Counted from the first letter of the stretch, positions 19,001-26,040 are shown. The stretch: 51,721 nt of DNA from an uncultured Bacteroidales bacterium (GCA_903913645.1 CAIWMA010000201.1:1-51721), one strand, 5' to 3'. Numbers and translations: made by a program. Notes: a model not told the origin generated them from the sequence alone.

Positions 19001-20393
19001 TAAAAAAGACTATCTGAAAATAATCGGAAACTATTCTCTGGGCATATTAATGTCAGTGAAAGACGCCAACTTTACATATTCGAAATCTAACGGTATAATT
19101 CTACCGGGGTTTACACCTGAGCCAGGTCCTTTAGGAAACACCTGGGGTTTGAATGCTCCCGGGCTGGGCTTTATTTTTGGGAGCCAGAAAGATATTAAAT
19201 TTAAGGCAGCATCGTCGGGATGGATAACTACAGATACCTTGCTGAACAATCCTTATATAACCAGGGCAACAGAAAATCTTACCTTCCGTTCAACCGTGGA
19301 GCCGGTACGGAATTTTAAAATTGATGTAACTGCCGAACGGGCTTATGCGACCAGCTACACCGCTTATTACAAAGCCAACAGCAATGGTGAATTCACGAAT
19401 CCAACCAAACCTCAGGATCGTGGAAATTTCAGCATGTCGTATGTTATCTGGTCAACAGCTTTTACGAAAGATAATAGCAGTGACGAAAGTCCTGTTTTCG
19501 AAAAGATGCTCTCTTACCGGAAAACTATTGCCGAAAGACTGGCGAAAGAAAATCCCAACTCCGTAGGCACAGATTCACTTGGTTTCCCAAATGGGTATGG
19601 ACCTACACAGCCGCAGGTGTTGTGGGCTTCGTTTATGGCTGCTTACAGCGGAAAAGATCCTAACAAAATTAAATTTAATGCATTCCCAAAAATCCCGTAT
19701 CCTAACTGGCGTGTAACGTACAATGCCACACAGGGAATAGAAGTGCTGCGCAAATATTTCCAGTCATTCAGTGTTTCACACGCCTACCGTTCTTCATATT
19801 CTGTTGGTGGATTCCTCACCGATATCAATTACGCTGATATAGGAGGTTTCCCTGCTGCGCTTGATAATGCGAAGAATATCATACCCGAAAAACGAATGGA
19901 TGTAATTACAGTTACGGAACAGTTCGGGCCACTCATCGGGTTTGATATGACCATGAAGAACAGCATGCTGGCACGGTTGGAGTTCAAGAAAACAAGAAAT
20001 CTCTCATTAAGCTTCGTTAACAACCAACTTACTGAAATGCGCAGCAATGAAATAGTAGTAGGAACTGGTTACCGTTTTAAAAGCGTTCCTTTTAAAGTAC
20101 GATCGCTCGCTACAGGCAAAACAGTGACTATGAAAAGTGATCTCAATATAAAACTTGACTTTTCAATACGTGACAATAAAACAATTCTGCGGCGTATCGA
20201 AGAAAACAACAACCAGATTTCTACCGGAACAAGGGCTACATCTATCAATTTTTCGGCCGACTACATGGTAAGCCAGAAACTGAATGTGCGACTTTTCTAT
20301 GATCAGACCATCAGCAAACCACATGTATCTGCCCAGATACCAACTTCCAATACCAATGCTGGTCTTACGTTAAGGTTTACACTGGCGCAATAG
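13071..20393 (+). CDS. sprA: SprA/Sov, type IX secretion outer-membrane translocon
   Basis: 2,440 residues, the size of SprA, which forms the very large beta-barrel channel through which type IX substrates cross the outer membrane. Family features: an N-terminal hydrophobic export segment (about 18-40; LSFFTILISLFWGVSAS), long stretches of alternating beta-strand sequence, SprA N-terminal-type regions (LRVGGELFERVFGGN, IDIKPQGSTELTFG), the conserved YIDDFEGAKS and a C-terminal aromatic/hydrophobic strand (LTLRFTLAQ). A Lys/Asp/Ala-rich linker lies at about residues 1945-1980. No ATG is available near the start; two consecutive TTG codons (13071, 13074) precede the export segment, so a TTG start is proposed. 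It serves the adhesin at the left end and probably other exported proteins encoded elsewhere. Confidence 0.94.
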   Translation: MLAVKDKESSGLNRYIKYLSRLSFFTILISLFWGVSASIGLSHSDLEKGHFITPPDSIRTDGSLRFPIPKSQNPYDVTPSGGLYLKNPSNQKQDVIYDPKNNEYTITNKIGSIDYRNPASFSFDEYRKYDTRRALDSYWQERANSSSSATRLGVIPQLRVGGELFERVFGGNTIDIKPQGSTELTFGVISNRRDDPFISQKLRRTTNFDFGMKIQMSVQAKIGDKIEFNTNYNTEATFDFENKLKLKYEGKEDEIIKLIEAGNVTMPINSTLITGSQSLFGLKTQLQFGKATVTGVFSQQQSQVQNITVQGGAQTQKFSTRALDYEENRHFFIGQAFRNQYEGAVATLPVITSNINISKIEVWITNIGAAITENRNLVAFQDIGETNPYNPNIHSTSQSTYPDNGSNDLMQQLDTTQVRDINKASNYLITAKGYTPGIDFEKVESSRKLNSSEFMYNNRLGFISLNTTINPDQTLAVAYQYTIIGDDKVYQVGEFSDQGIPTKSCLVVKLLKSTSVNTHVPLWNLMMKNVYNLGAYNINKEDFILNILYTGNSNAVPTGFFDNGPAGIKGIPLLQIFGLDKLDPQLNTPHDGIFDFIDNAAKNGGTIQASNGRVFFPVLEPFGSYLRAKINDKVFADKYCYDSLYTMTKTGAQQYPDKNKYLMQGEYKSESGSEISLDAMNVPQGSVKVTAGGVQLVENVDYTVDYTLGRVKIINEGILNSGTPINIQLENNSLFAVYSQTLLGAHVDYKVNKDLLLGATILNLYERPITQKTNYGDEPINNTIWGGSVNYQKESEWITKIIDKLPFYSTKTPSKLRVDAEFAQFIPGHSKAVGKAGTSYIDDFEGAKSTISLTNISSWSIASTPQGQTTLGMFPEAATGTRLAYGYNRAMTSWYTIDPSVFYDKSNSRRPPGITNKDLSKNSVRVVYENELFPNKENQYNQPLNLNVFNLAFFPEERGPYNYDVEAKPPFSRGIKDQTGLLKDPETRWGGIMRKMETSDFEAANVEYITFWMMDPFTESSTQLGKTGGDLYFNLGDISEDILRDGRKSYENGLPTSAVITDVDTTEWGRVPTKQALTQSFDSRPESRPFQDVGYDGLPTSDEQGFFYDRFLAQIAQKYGANSTAYVQANDDPSTDNFHSFVGGDYDSDPKYTNIVERYKLYNGPDGNSPANNDNNSNNIGQRNPNVEDLNNDNTLSDQERYFQYVVHLRPENLVVGENYITDMYDSKGTVKLPDGSMGGVKWYQFKIPVQQPDKVVGGIQDYKSIRFMRMFFKDWDTAVVCRFASLELERGEWRKYNNSLLTPGEYIPDPNQDGTTFDISTLSIEENGSRIPVPYVVPPGIDREINVATTNYQQLNEQAMVFKACNLLDGDARGAYKTTDFDFRDYKNLKMYIHAEKAIKEQELKKGELTAFVRFGSDFTTNYYEYEIPLSFTPWGTSAGDPAAIWPEDNIMNIELANLVDAKQARNNAMNSSGSTISMTTPYSIADPNNRNNKITIVGSPSMSDVRAMMIGVRNPKRSPNKLGDDGQAKCAEVWVNELRLTDFNEKSGWAANARISTNLADLGNVMLSGAYSSAGFGSIEKKVNQRQKEAISQMDVATNLELGKFLPEKSGIRIPMHYDYSQTISNPQYNPLDPDVLYKNQTDGMNKKQSDSLKLLTSDVTQRQNLNFMNVRKDRVGAAAKPQLWDIENFDVSYAYSEIKHHNNDIESFKQKTYRGGLGYNFTVNPKNVKPFQKTVRSKSLSIIRDFNFYFLPKLLSFRTDMYRNYEKKLLRNKSGAVIFIEPNYTKQWDWNRIYDVKYDLTQALKLDYSANVNAYVQEPSGGYEKQNSNYQNYRDTVWNSIKNFGSTNRFNQMANVNYTVPFNKIPILNWVTLSARYGVKYRWEASPRSLQARFGNTIENSRDIQLNGGMRFTTLYDKVPFLKKARLELQNKSQAQPGKLPGREMENLKAKDAKTDLAKKQGKKDAKADSLDVPKKDYLKIIGNYSLGILMSVKDANFTYSKSNGIILPGFTPEPGPLGNTWGLNAPGLGFIFGSQKDIKFKAASSGWITTDTLLNNPYITRATENLTFRSTVEPVRNFKIDVTAERAYATSYTAYYKANSNGEFTNPTKPQDRGNFSMSYVIWSTAFTKDNSSDESPVFEKMLSYRKTIAERLAKENPNSVGTDSLGFPNGYGPTQPQVLWASFMAAYSGKDPNKIKFNAFPKIPYPNWRVTYNATQGIEVLRKYFQSFSVSHAYRSSYSVGGFLTDINYADIGGFPAALDNAKNIIPEKRMDVITVTEQFGPLIGFDMTMKNSMLARLEFKKTRNLSLSFVNNQLTEMRSNEIVVGTGYRFKSVPFKVRSLATGKTVTMKSDLNIKLDFSIRDNKTILRRIEENNNQISTGTRATSINFSADYMVSQKLNVRLFYDQTISKPHVSAQIPTSNTNAGLTLRFTLAQ

Positions 20394-20398
20394 TATGG

Positions 20399-20428
20399 TT
20401 TAAGGATTTCATGTTTAAGAGTTTCATG
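20399..20428 (+). repeat. 15-nt tandem direct repeat (two units) after sprA
   Basis: Two adjacent 15-base units, TTTAAGGATTTCATG (20399-20413) and TTTAAGAGTTTCATG (20414-20428), begin six bases after the sprA stop. They are noncoding. A separate two-unit 14-base repeat follows at 20501-20528. Confidence 0.7.
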
Positions 20429-20500
20429 TTTCATTGTCCAAACCCTTTGCCTGAAATCAAGGTAATAGCACTAAATACACTCAGCCTGGAAACTGGGTTT

Positions 20501-20528
20501 TGGAATTTGACTCTTGGAATCTGACTCT
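20501..20528 (+). repeat. 14-nt tandem direct repeat (two units), sprA-gcvH spacer
   Basis: Units TGGAATTTGACTCT and TGGAATCTGACTCT are adjacent and differ at one base. They lie between sprA and the gcvH promoter. Confidence 0.7.
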
Positions 20529-20584
20529 TTTATTCAGAATGATTCTATTTTGAAAATACTTTATCCCAGCATGTTTACAATGTG

Positions 20585-20592
20585 TAATTTTG
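20585..20592 (+). promoter_or_regulatory. TAnnTTTG promoter element for gcvH
   Basis: TAATTTTG, an exact -7 consensus, sits 23 bases before the gcvH ATG. This suggests gcvH has its own promoter with a leader of about 15 bases. Confidence 0.6.
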
Positions 20593-20614
20593 ACCCCGAA
20601 AAAAACAATATAAA

Positions 20615-20995
20615 ATGAATATTCCAGAAAATCTTTATTACACCAATGATCATGAATGGATCAAGGTAGAAGGTAATACCGGCACAGTTGGTGTTACCGA
20701 TTTTGCACAACACCAGCTTGGCGACATTGTTTTTGTAGACGTTGCAACAGTAGGCGAAACCCTGGCCGAAGGTGATACTTTTGGAACCATCGAAGCTGTT
20801 AAGACTGTTTCCGACTTGTTTATGCCTATCGATTCGGAAGTAATTGAATTTAACGAAGCGCTGAACGACGAGCCTGAACTTATTAACAAGGATCCATACA
20901 ATGCAGGCTGGATAGTTAAAGTAACCATTGCCGACACTTCAAAACTTTCGGATCTGCTAACTGCTGTGCAATACAAAGCATTAGTTGAAGCTTAA
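20615..20995 (+). CDS. gcvH: Glycine cleavage system H protein
   Basis: 126 residues, standard length. The lipoyl-attachment site is Lys63 in [15 protein letters not shown], with the usual upstream HEWIKVEG and [17 protein letters not shown]. The lipoyl arm carries the aminomethyl group between the P, T and L proteins of the glycine cleavage complex. The other gcv genes are not in this window. Lipoylation would use the octanoyltransferase and lipoyl synthase encoded at 47.7-49.4 kb. A 22-base gap separates a consensus promoter element from the start. Confidence 0.97.
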   Translation: MNIPENLYYTNDHEWIKVEGNTGTVGVTDFAQHQLGDIVFVDVATVGETLAEGDTFGTIEAVKTVSDLFMPIDSEVIEFNEALNDEPELINKDPYNAGWIVKVTIADTSKLSDLLTAVQYKALVEA

Positions 20996-21039
20996 AAATT
21001 TATCGCTTTTCAAGGTCAGAAAATTGCCTTAAAGTTTTC

Positions 21040-21086
21040 AAATCAACACCTGTCTTCTTCTGTACGGGTGTTGATTTGTTGCTTTT
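21040..21086 (+). terminator. Probable terminator after gcvH
   Basis: An 11-bp perfect stem AAATCAACACC / GGTGTTGATTT (21040-21050 and 21067-21077) with a 16-base loop, followed by a T-rich but interrupted tail. It lies 45 bases past the gcvH stop. Confidence 0.65.
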
Positions 21087-21193
21087 ATGAATAAACGAAC
21101 AAAAAGTACTGATTTAAAATCGATTCTGTAATTGTTCTAATGTACTTATTCTTTTAATAGAATATAAGGGCCACAATCACAATTATTTAGGTT

Positions 21194-21862
21194 ATGGAAC
21201 TAAAGAAGTCAGCGAAAGCAGATGTTGGATATTCTTTCAGATTGGCCTGATATTTTCGATGGCTGCAGCGCTGTTTGCTTTTGAGTGGAAGTGTTATGGC
21301 ACATCGATTATACAATGAATAGCAACCTAAGAGTTAATACTGATACTGAAGAAAAAGTTGAAATAACACAGCAAAAATGCTCTCTCGCCTTTGCTGCCTC
21401 TGCCGTCAATATTCTCCATATAGTTCAGAACACTGCACAAATAAACGATAATATTGCTATTGCTGCTGAAGCCGACGAAAGCACCCAGGTAAATGAATAT
21501 AAATGTCCGGCAGTTGTTCGACTGGAAGAAGAACCTAAAGTCAAGGAGCAGGAGATTTTATCATTGGCGAAAATGCACCTCTTTCCCCTGTTGATGACCT
21601 GGCCCAGAGCAGGTTCCTTCAGCAAAATATCATATTCTATACAATGGCAAAGGAAAGTGGAATTCAGGGAACAGTAAATTTCATTTTTGTAATGGACGCA
21701 ACGATCCTGTTACCAATGTAAAAATCCTCCTGATATCCGAGTCATATACTATGAAGAAGAGCTGAAAGTAATATTGAATATTCCTGGAAGGGAAACAGAG
21801 AAACAAAGGGCTAAACTGGTTCGGCCGCAGTTTAATTTGCGCAAAAATTTAAACTTTCAGGC
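21194..21862 (+). pseudogene. Decayed energy-transducer TonB gene
   Basis: Pieces of a Bacteroidota TonB protein occur in the right order but in changing frames. ATG at 21194 gives MELKKSAKADVGYSF and then a stop. Another frame (from 21241) gives the membrane segment IGLIFSMAAALFAFEWK. A third frame (within 21285-21677) gives the acidic linker (AEADESTQVNEY, EEEPKVKEQEI). A fourth section (about 21564-21720) gives SRFLQQNIIFYTMAKESGIQGTV-like sequence, the start of the TonB C-terminal domain, ending at a stop. A last piece (21774-21862) gives IPGRETEKQRAKLVRPQFNL, the domain's end. At least four frame changes or stops mean no intact product. TonB C-terminal domains energise outer-membrane receptors; this copy cannot. 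Confidence 0.85.
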
Positions 21863-21934
21863 AGACAGAGTAAAATTCAGCACGGCCTATCCCCTTCTGG
21901 ATGGGAATTTATTAACATTTACTTCTTTGTTATC

Positions 21935-21966
21935 AAAAGCATATGTTTCCATGTATGCTTTTGTTT
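21935..21966 (+). terminator. Hairpin with T-rich tail before the DUF5020 gene
   Basis: Nine-bp stem AAAAGCATA / TATGCTTTT (21935-21943 and 21954-21962), ten-base loop, then GTTTTAC. It ends 35 bases before the next start, so it probably insulates the uptake genes from the pseudogene. Confidence 0.5.
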
Positions 21967-22000
21967 TACTTTCACGACTTCACTCACTAAAAATCAGAAC

Positions 22001-22708
22001 ATGAAAAGACTTCTTCCTTTTTTAATTGTCTTGTTTGTTGTTGCCTCATTGCAGGCACAGAATCTGCAGGTCCATTACGATTTTGGCAAAACCCGTAAAC
22101 TAGTGACCTCTACTGTCGAAATGTTTAAACCCGATAAATGGGGAAGTACTTTCTTCTTTATTGATATGAATTATGATGTCAATAACGGAAAAACAATGAG
22201 CCTTGCCTATTGGGAAATTGCCCGGGGCATTAAACTGGGCAAGAGCCCTTTTGCAGCACATGTTGAATACAATGGTGGTTTCGGACAGTTTAATATGGGA
22301 TCAAGCTATGGTGCTTATCAGATAAACGATGCCTGGCTGACTGGTATTGACTATAATTACAATAATAAAGATTATACGGGTGGTATCAGTTTCCAGTTAC
22401 TTTATAAATATATCCGCAATAAGCAGGATTTCGCTTACCAGTTTACAACCGTTTGGTATCTGCATATGCTGAAAAAGAAAGTAACTTTTGACGGTTTTGC
22501 CGATTTCTGGCGCGAGGATAATTCCTTTAGTGAAGAAGGCTCGACAACCACAAAGAATACGAAATTCGTTTTTCTTACTGAACCCCAGATATGGTATAAC
22601 CTAACTGAAAATCTTTCGTTCGGTTCCGAAATCGAAACGAGTGTAAATTTCTCAGGAAATAAAGGATTTATGGTTAACCCCACGCTGGCAGGAAAATGGA
22701 AGTTCTAA
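22001..22708 (+). CDS. DUF5020-family outer-membrane protein, Tsx-like
   Basis: 235 residues with a signal peptide (about 1-20, ending SLQAQ), then alternating amphipathic strands rich in Trp, Tyr and Phe, ending in a terminal aromatic (WKF), as in small outer-membrane barrels. The pattern (FFFIDMNYD near the start, YNGGFGQFNMGSSYGAYQIN) matches the DUF5020 family, which is related to the nucleoside channel Tsx; this is recalled from family knowledge. The gene sits 20 bases before an AzgA-type purine permease, so the two are probably one transcript and one pathway: nucleoside or base entry through the outer membrane, then uptake. Substrate not proven. Confidence 0.78.
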   Translation: MKRLLPFLIVLFVVASLQAQNLQVHYDFGKTRKLVTSTVEMFKPDKWGSTFFFIDMNYDVNNGKTMSLAYWEIARGIKLGKSPFAAHVEYNGGFGQFNMGSSYGAYQINDAWLTGIDYNYNNKDYTGGISFQLLYKYIRNKQDFAYQFTTVWYLHMLKKKVTFDGFADFWREDNSFSEEGSTTTKNTKFVFLTEPQIWYNLTENLSFGSEIETSVNFSGNKGFMVNPTLAGKWKF

Positions 22709-22728
22709 TTTTTATAAAATCGTAAACC

Positions 22729-24066
22729 ATGATCAATACAATCGACAAGTACTTTGGCCTTAAGGCTAACAAAACAAATATCCGTACCGAAACTATTGCC
22801 GGCATTACCACTTTTGTTACAGCAATGTATATCATCGTTGTAAACCCTGCCGTTCTTAGTGCAACAGGGCTTCCGTTTAATGCAGTGCTTACGGCAACAG
22901 TAGTTCTGAGTGCTTTTTGCACCATTATGATGGGGTTATATGCCAACAACCCTATTTTGGTAGCTCCCGGGATGGGATTAAATGCATTCTTTACATTTTC
23001 GGTAGTAATAGGCATGAAAATGCCTGTTGAAACAGCACTTGGCGCTGTTTTCTGGGCTGGAGTTATCTTTTTTCTCCTTTCCATTTTCAATGTGCGTACA
23101 CTCATTGTAAAGTCTATTCCAAAACAAATCAGGTACGCTGTTGCGGCGGGTATAGGTCTTTTCATTACCCTTATCGGTTTCGCAGATGCAAGGTTTATTG
23201 TTTCAAAAGGTACTCCTGTATTGGGAATGGCTCATCTGGATATGATTGCTTTAACATTTGTTATCGGTCTGATTATCACATCAATTCTTGTATCAAAAAA
23301 CATTAAAGGATCATTAATAATCGGGATAATTATTACCACAATCCTTGCCATTCCTATCGGGCGCTTTTATGGTGATGCCTCCGGGTTTAATTTTGGTGTT
23401 CCTACCCTGGTTTCGTGGAAGGGAATTTTCGCTGCTCCCGACTTCAGCCTGATCGGTAAACTCGATTTGTTAGGTTCATTAAAATGGGCTGTATTCCCGG
23501 TAACCTTCGCTATTCTGTTTACAGACATGTTCGATAGTCTATCCACTTTTGTGGGAGTAGCCGAAGCGGCCAACCTGGTTGATAAAAACGGCGAACCACG
23601 AAATATTAAACAATCATTAGTTGTTGATGCCATTGCAACAGGTCTGGCTGGTGTTTTAGGGACTTCATCAGGTACAGCTTATATCGAATCGGCAGCCGGT
23701 GTTCAACAGGGTGGACGAACAGGTTTAACTGCATTAATCGCCGGTTTGCTTTTTATTCCTTTTATGTTTTTGTCGCCATTGCTTTCAATAGTACCGATGA
23801 TAGCCACTGCCCCTGCCCTTATACTTGTGGGTGTATTTATGCTAAAACCGGTTCTGAAAATCAACTGGTCAACCATGGATGATGCGATCCCGGCTTTCCT
23901 TGCCATGGTTATGATTCCGTTTACCTTTTCAATTACACAGGGAATTATATGGGGCTTCCTGAGTTGGACCCTGATAAAAATAGCTATGGGGAAATACAGG
24001 GAAATTTCAGTCACACTAATCGTTATCGACATCCTTTCGATTTTACTTTTGTTGTCGATGGTATAA
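22729..24066 (+). CDS. NCS2-family (AzgA-type) adenine/guanine/hypoxanthine permease
   Basis: 445 residues with about 12-14 hydrophobic segments. Family signatures: a YIIVVNPAVLSATGLPF-like N-terminal motif, NNPILVAPGMGLNAFFTF, FTDMFDSLSTFVGVAEAANL, and SSGTAYIESAAGVQQGGRTG. These mark the AzgA branch of nucleobase:cation symporters, which imports adenine, guanine or hypoxanthine rather than uracil or xanthine; exact substrate is inferred from the branch. It is an inner-membrane protein. It shares an operon with the DUF5020 barrel protein (20-base gap) and is closed by a strong terminator. Confidence 0.93.
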   Translation: MINTIDKYFGLKANKTNIRTETIAGITTFVTAMYIIVVNPAVLSATGLPFNAVLTATVVLSAFCTIMMGLYANNPILVAPGMGLNAFFTFSVVIGMKMPVETALGAVFWAGVIFFLLSIFNVRTLIVKSIPKQIRYAVAAGIGLFITLIGFADARFIVSKGTPVLGMAHLDMIALTFVIGLIITSILVSKNIKGSLIIGIIITTILAIPIGRFYGDASGFNFGVPTLVSWKGIFAAPDFSLIGKLDLLGSLKWAVFPVTFAILFTDMFDSLSTFVGVAEAANLVDKNGEPRNIKQSLVVDAIATGLAGVLGTSSGTAYIESAAGVQQGGRTGLTALIAGLLFIPFMFLSPLLSIVPMIATAPALILVGVFMLKPVLKINWSTMDDAIPAFLAMVMIPFTFSITQGIIWGFLSWTLIKIAMGKYREISVTLIVIDILSILLLLSMV

Positions 24067-24086
24067 TAAGTTATTTATATTTTCTG

Positions 24087-24121
24087 AAAAGTCCGTTTAT
24101 CCTGATAAACGGACTTTTTTT
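24087..24121 (+). terminator. Rho-independent terminator after the purine permease
   Basis: Perfect 12-bp stem AAGTCCGTTTAT / ATAAACGGACTT (24089-24100 and 24105-24116) with a four-base loop and a T-run to 24121. Confidence 0.93.
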
Positions 24122-24213
24122 ATATACCTTTATAAAGTTGGTAAATTATCCGAAATTTATTCCAGGGAAACTGTTTTGCCAATTATTTGTTTAATAAATA
24201 CTAATACGATTTT

Positions 24214-25188
24214 ATGAGTGTTTTCAAGCCTGAAGTCTTTCAGGGGACTATGTCTGGTAAACGGTATTTTGAAGGGTGGTACTTTAAACATGTTTCTAAA
24301 GACCAGGAGCATGTGTATTCCTTTATCCCGGGCATTTCACTGAATCCGGAAAATCCTCATGCCTTTATACAGGTAATTAACGGGCTTACCGGTATAACAC
24401 ATTACATTGAGTATCCTCTTACCTCTTTCAGTTTCAGCAAAAAAACGCTCAAAGTTCAGATTGGCGATTCGGTATTTACATCGGATAGCATGGTATTAAA
24501 CATTGATTCTCCATTAATCAAGGTAAGCGGGCACCTTGGGTATTCGGGAAGCTTGAAATATCCGACTTCATTAGTATCGCCCGGGATCATGGGCTGGTAT
24601 TCCTTTGTTCCGTTTATGGAATGCAAACATGGTGTCGTTTCTGTTTCACATCGTATTGATGGAACTTTATTGGTTGACGGCGAAATACTTGATTTTTCGG
24701 GCGGGAAAGGTTATATCGAAAAGGATTGGGGTAAGTCATTTCCTGAATCCTGGATCTGGTTTCAAAGTAACAATTTTGCAAACTCCGACGCCTGTATTAT
24801 GATGAGCATTGCCAAAATTCCCTGGCTCGGAAGCTTTTTTACAGGATTCCTCGGCTTTTTGTATTTCAATGGCTCCTTTTATCCTTTCAGCACATACCAT
24901 AAATCAGAAATCACAGCGCTAAACCTGGCTGATGAAAAACTAACATTAGCATTTAAAGGTAAAAAACATCTGCTGAGTGTTACGGCAATACTTCGGAATT
25001 CCGGAATCCTTCTGGCCCCTAAATCGGGAGCAATGAGCCGCAGAATAAAGGAAAGTGTGGATTCGGAACTCGAGATTGTATTATCCGACCTGAAAGGAAA
25101 TGAAATTTATCGGGATAAAGCTTCGCGTGCCGGGCTCGAAGTAATTGAAGGGATTTTTGATATTGTTAAGATCAAAGAAAAAAGATAG
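24214..25188 (+). CDS. Tocopherol cyclase-family protein of unknown function
   Basis: 324 residues, no signal peptide or clear membrane span. It carries the family hallmarks: KRYFEGWYFKHVS near the N-terminus, IMGWYSFVPFMECKHGVVS in the middle, and GYIEKDWGKSFPESWIWFQS. In plants and cyanobacteria related proteins close the chromanol ring of vitamin E, but bacteria of this phylum are not known to make tocopherol, so the real substrate is unknown; a lipid or prenyl-type molecule is only a guess. It is monocistronic, preceded by a terminator and followed by a palindromic repeat. Family call is good; function open. Confidence 0.85.
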   Translation: MSVFKPEVFQGTMSGKRYFEGWYFKHVSKDQEHVYSFIPGISLNPENPHAFIQVINGLTGITHYIEYPLTSFSFSKKTLKVQIGDSVFTSDSMVLNIDSPLIKVSGHLGYSGSLKYPTSLVSPGIMGWYSFVPFMECKHGVVSVSHRIDGTLLVDGEILDFSGGKGYIEKDWGKSFPESWIWFQSNNFANSDACIMMSIAKIPWLGSFFTGFLGFLYFNGSFYPFSTYHKSEITALNLADEKLTLAFKGKKHLLSVTAILRNSGILLAPKSGAMSRRIKESVDSELEIVLSDLKGNEIYRDKASRAGLEVIEGIFDIVKIKEKR

Positions 25189-25288
25189 AATCTGATTTAA
25201 TATTTGTTTTTTAATTAAATCCATTTATCAAGTTGGATGTAGCTGAAGACATTTATATCTTCATTAAATAAATGCCGTTCCTTCTATT

Positions 25289-25337
25289 GCAGATTACAAA
25301 TCTGAAACTCTTTTGAGCGGGATTGCAAATCCCGCTC
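25289..25337. repeat. Two tandem REP-like palindromes
   Basis: CAGATT-ACA-AATCTG (about 25290-25304) is followed by GAGCGGGATT-GCA-AATCCCGCTC (25315-25337), a perfect 10-bp stem with a 3-base loop. Both share the GATT..AAATC core. They lie between convergent genes, and neither is followed by a T-run on either strand, so they look like a REP/BIME-type pair rather than an ordinary terminator. Confidence 0.6.
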
Positions 25338-25342
25338 AGCAA

Positions 25343-25966
25343 TTAATTGATCAACTCAAAGAAGCCTTTATCAACATTATAGCTGAATATTTCGCCGGTT
25401 TCTATTATATAATACCATCCACTGATCGTTAGTATTCCTTTTTCATATTTTTCAGCAATAAATGGATACGTAAGTAGATGATGGATCTGCTCCACGATGT
25501 TCATCTGTTCGGTTAGCCACTCTCGCGATGCATGATTACCTTCGGGTAATATTTTAAGCACTTTTTCTTTTACCGGGAGTGCCAGCTCCAGCCATTTGCG
25601 GGTATGCGGCAATTTCTGGAAATATTCCTCCGGTTTATAGAGCGCTGAAATACCACCACAATTTGAGTGACCGCAAACAACAATATTTTCAACTTGCAGC
25701 CCCTCAATTGCAAATTCTATCGCCGATATGGCAGCCAGGTATTCACCGGAATGCTGATAAGGCGGAACAATATTAGCAACATTCCTTATTATAAATAATT
25801 CTCCTGGCATAGTGGTGGTAATCATACTGGGCACCAACCGTGAATCGGAACATCCAATAAACAAAGTATGGGGATTTTGCTCTTTGCCCAATTGTGAAAA
25901 TAGTTGTTCATGCGTTTCAAAGTCATTTTGCCGGAAAGCAACGGCTCCTTCAATAAGTTTTTTCAT
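25343..25966 (-). CDS. can: Beta-class carbonic anhydrase
   Basis: 207 residues. Zinc ligands are visible in IGCSDSRLVPS (Cys, with the Asp-Arg dyad) and VCGHSNCGGISAL (His and Cys). It interconverts CO2 and bicarbonate in the cytoplasm. It is monocistronic on the - strand, facing away from amtB. A 48-base dyad at 25993-26040 surrounds its likely promoter element (TTCTTTTG on the - strand, 26018 to 26011), so a regulator may act there. Confidence 0.96.
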   Translation of the reverse strand: MKKLIEGAVAFRQNDFETHEQLFSQLGKEQNPHTLFIGCSDSRLVPSMITTTMPGELFIIRNVANIVPPYQHSGEYLAAISAIEFAIEGLQVENIVVCGHSNCGGISALYKPEEYFQKLPHTRKWLELALPVKEKVLKILPEGNHASREWLTEQMNIVEQIHHLLTYPFIAEKYEKGILTISGWYYIIETGEIFSYNVDKGFFELIN

Positions 25967-25992
25967 AACTAGCCAATAATTATAGAATGATA

Positions 25993-26040
25993 GTCTGGTA
26001 ATTTACTAAACAAAAGAAATGAGGTTTTGTACTACCAGAC
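25993..26040 (-). promoter_or_regulatory. Inverted repeat around the probable carbonic anhydrase promoter
   Basis: GTCTGGTA (25993-26000) and TACCAGAC (26033-26040) are perfect complements; inside them ACAAAA and TTTTGT (about 26010-26015 and 26025-26030) also pair. The near-consensus -7 box (TTCTTTTG on the - strand) lies within, 45 bases before the start codon. It could be an operator or a leader hairpin. Confidence 0.45.

Noticed and set aside
21774-22004. Possible 76-codon gene before the DUF5020 protein
   Set aside because: Its first part is the tail of the decayed TonB gene; the remainder reads through a terminator hairpin.
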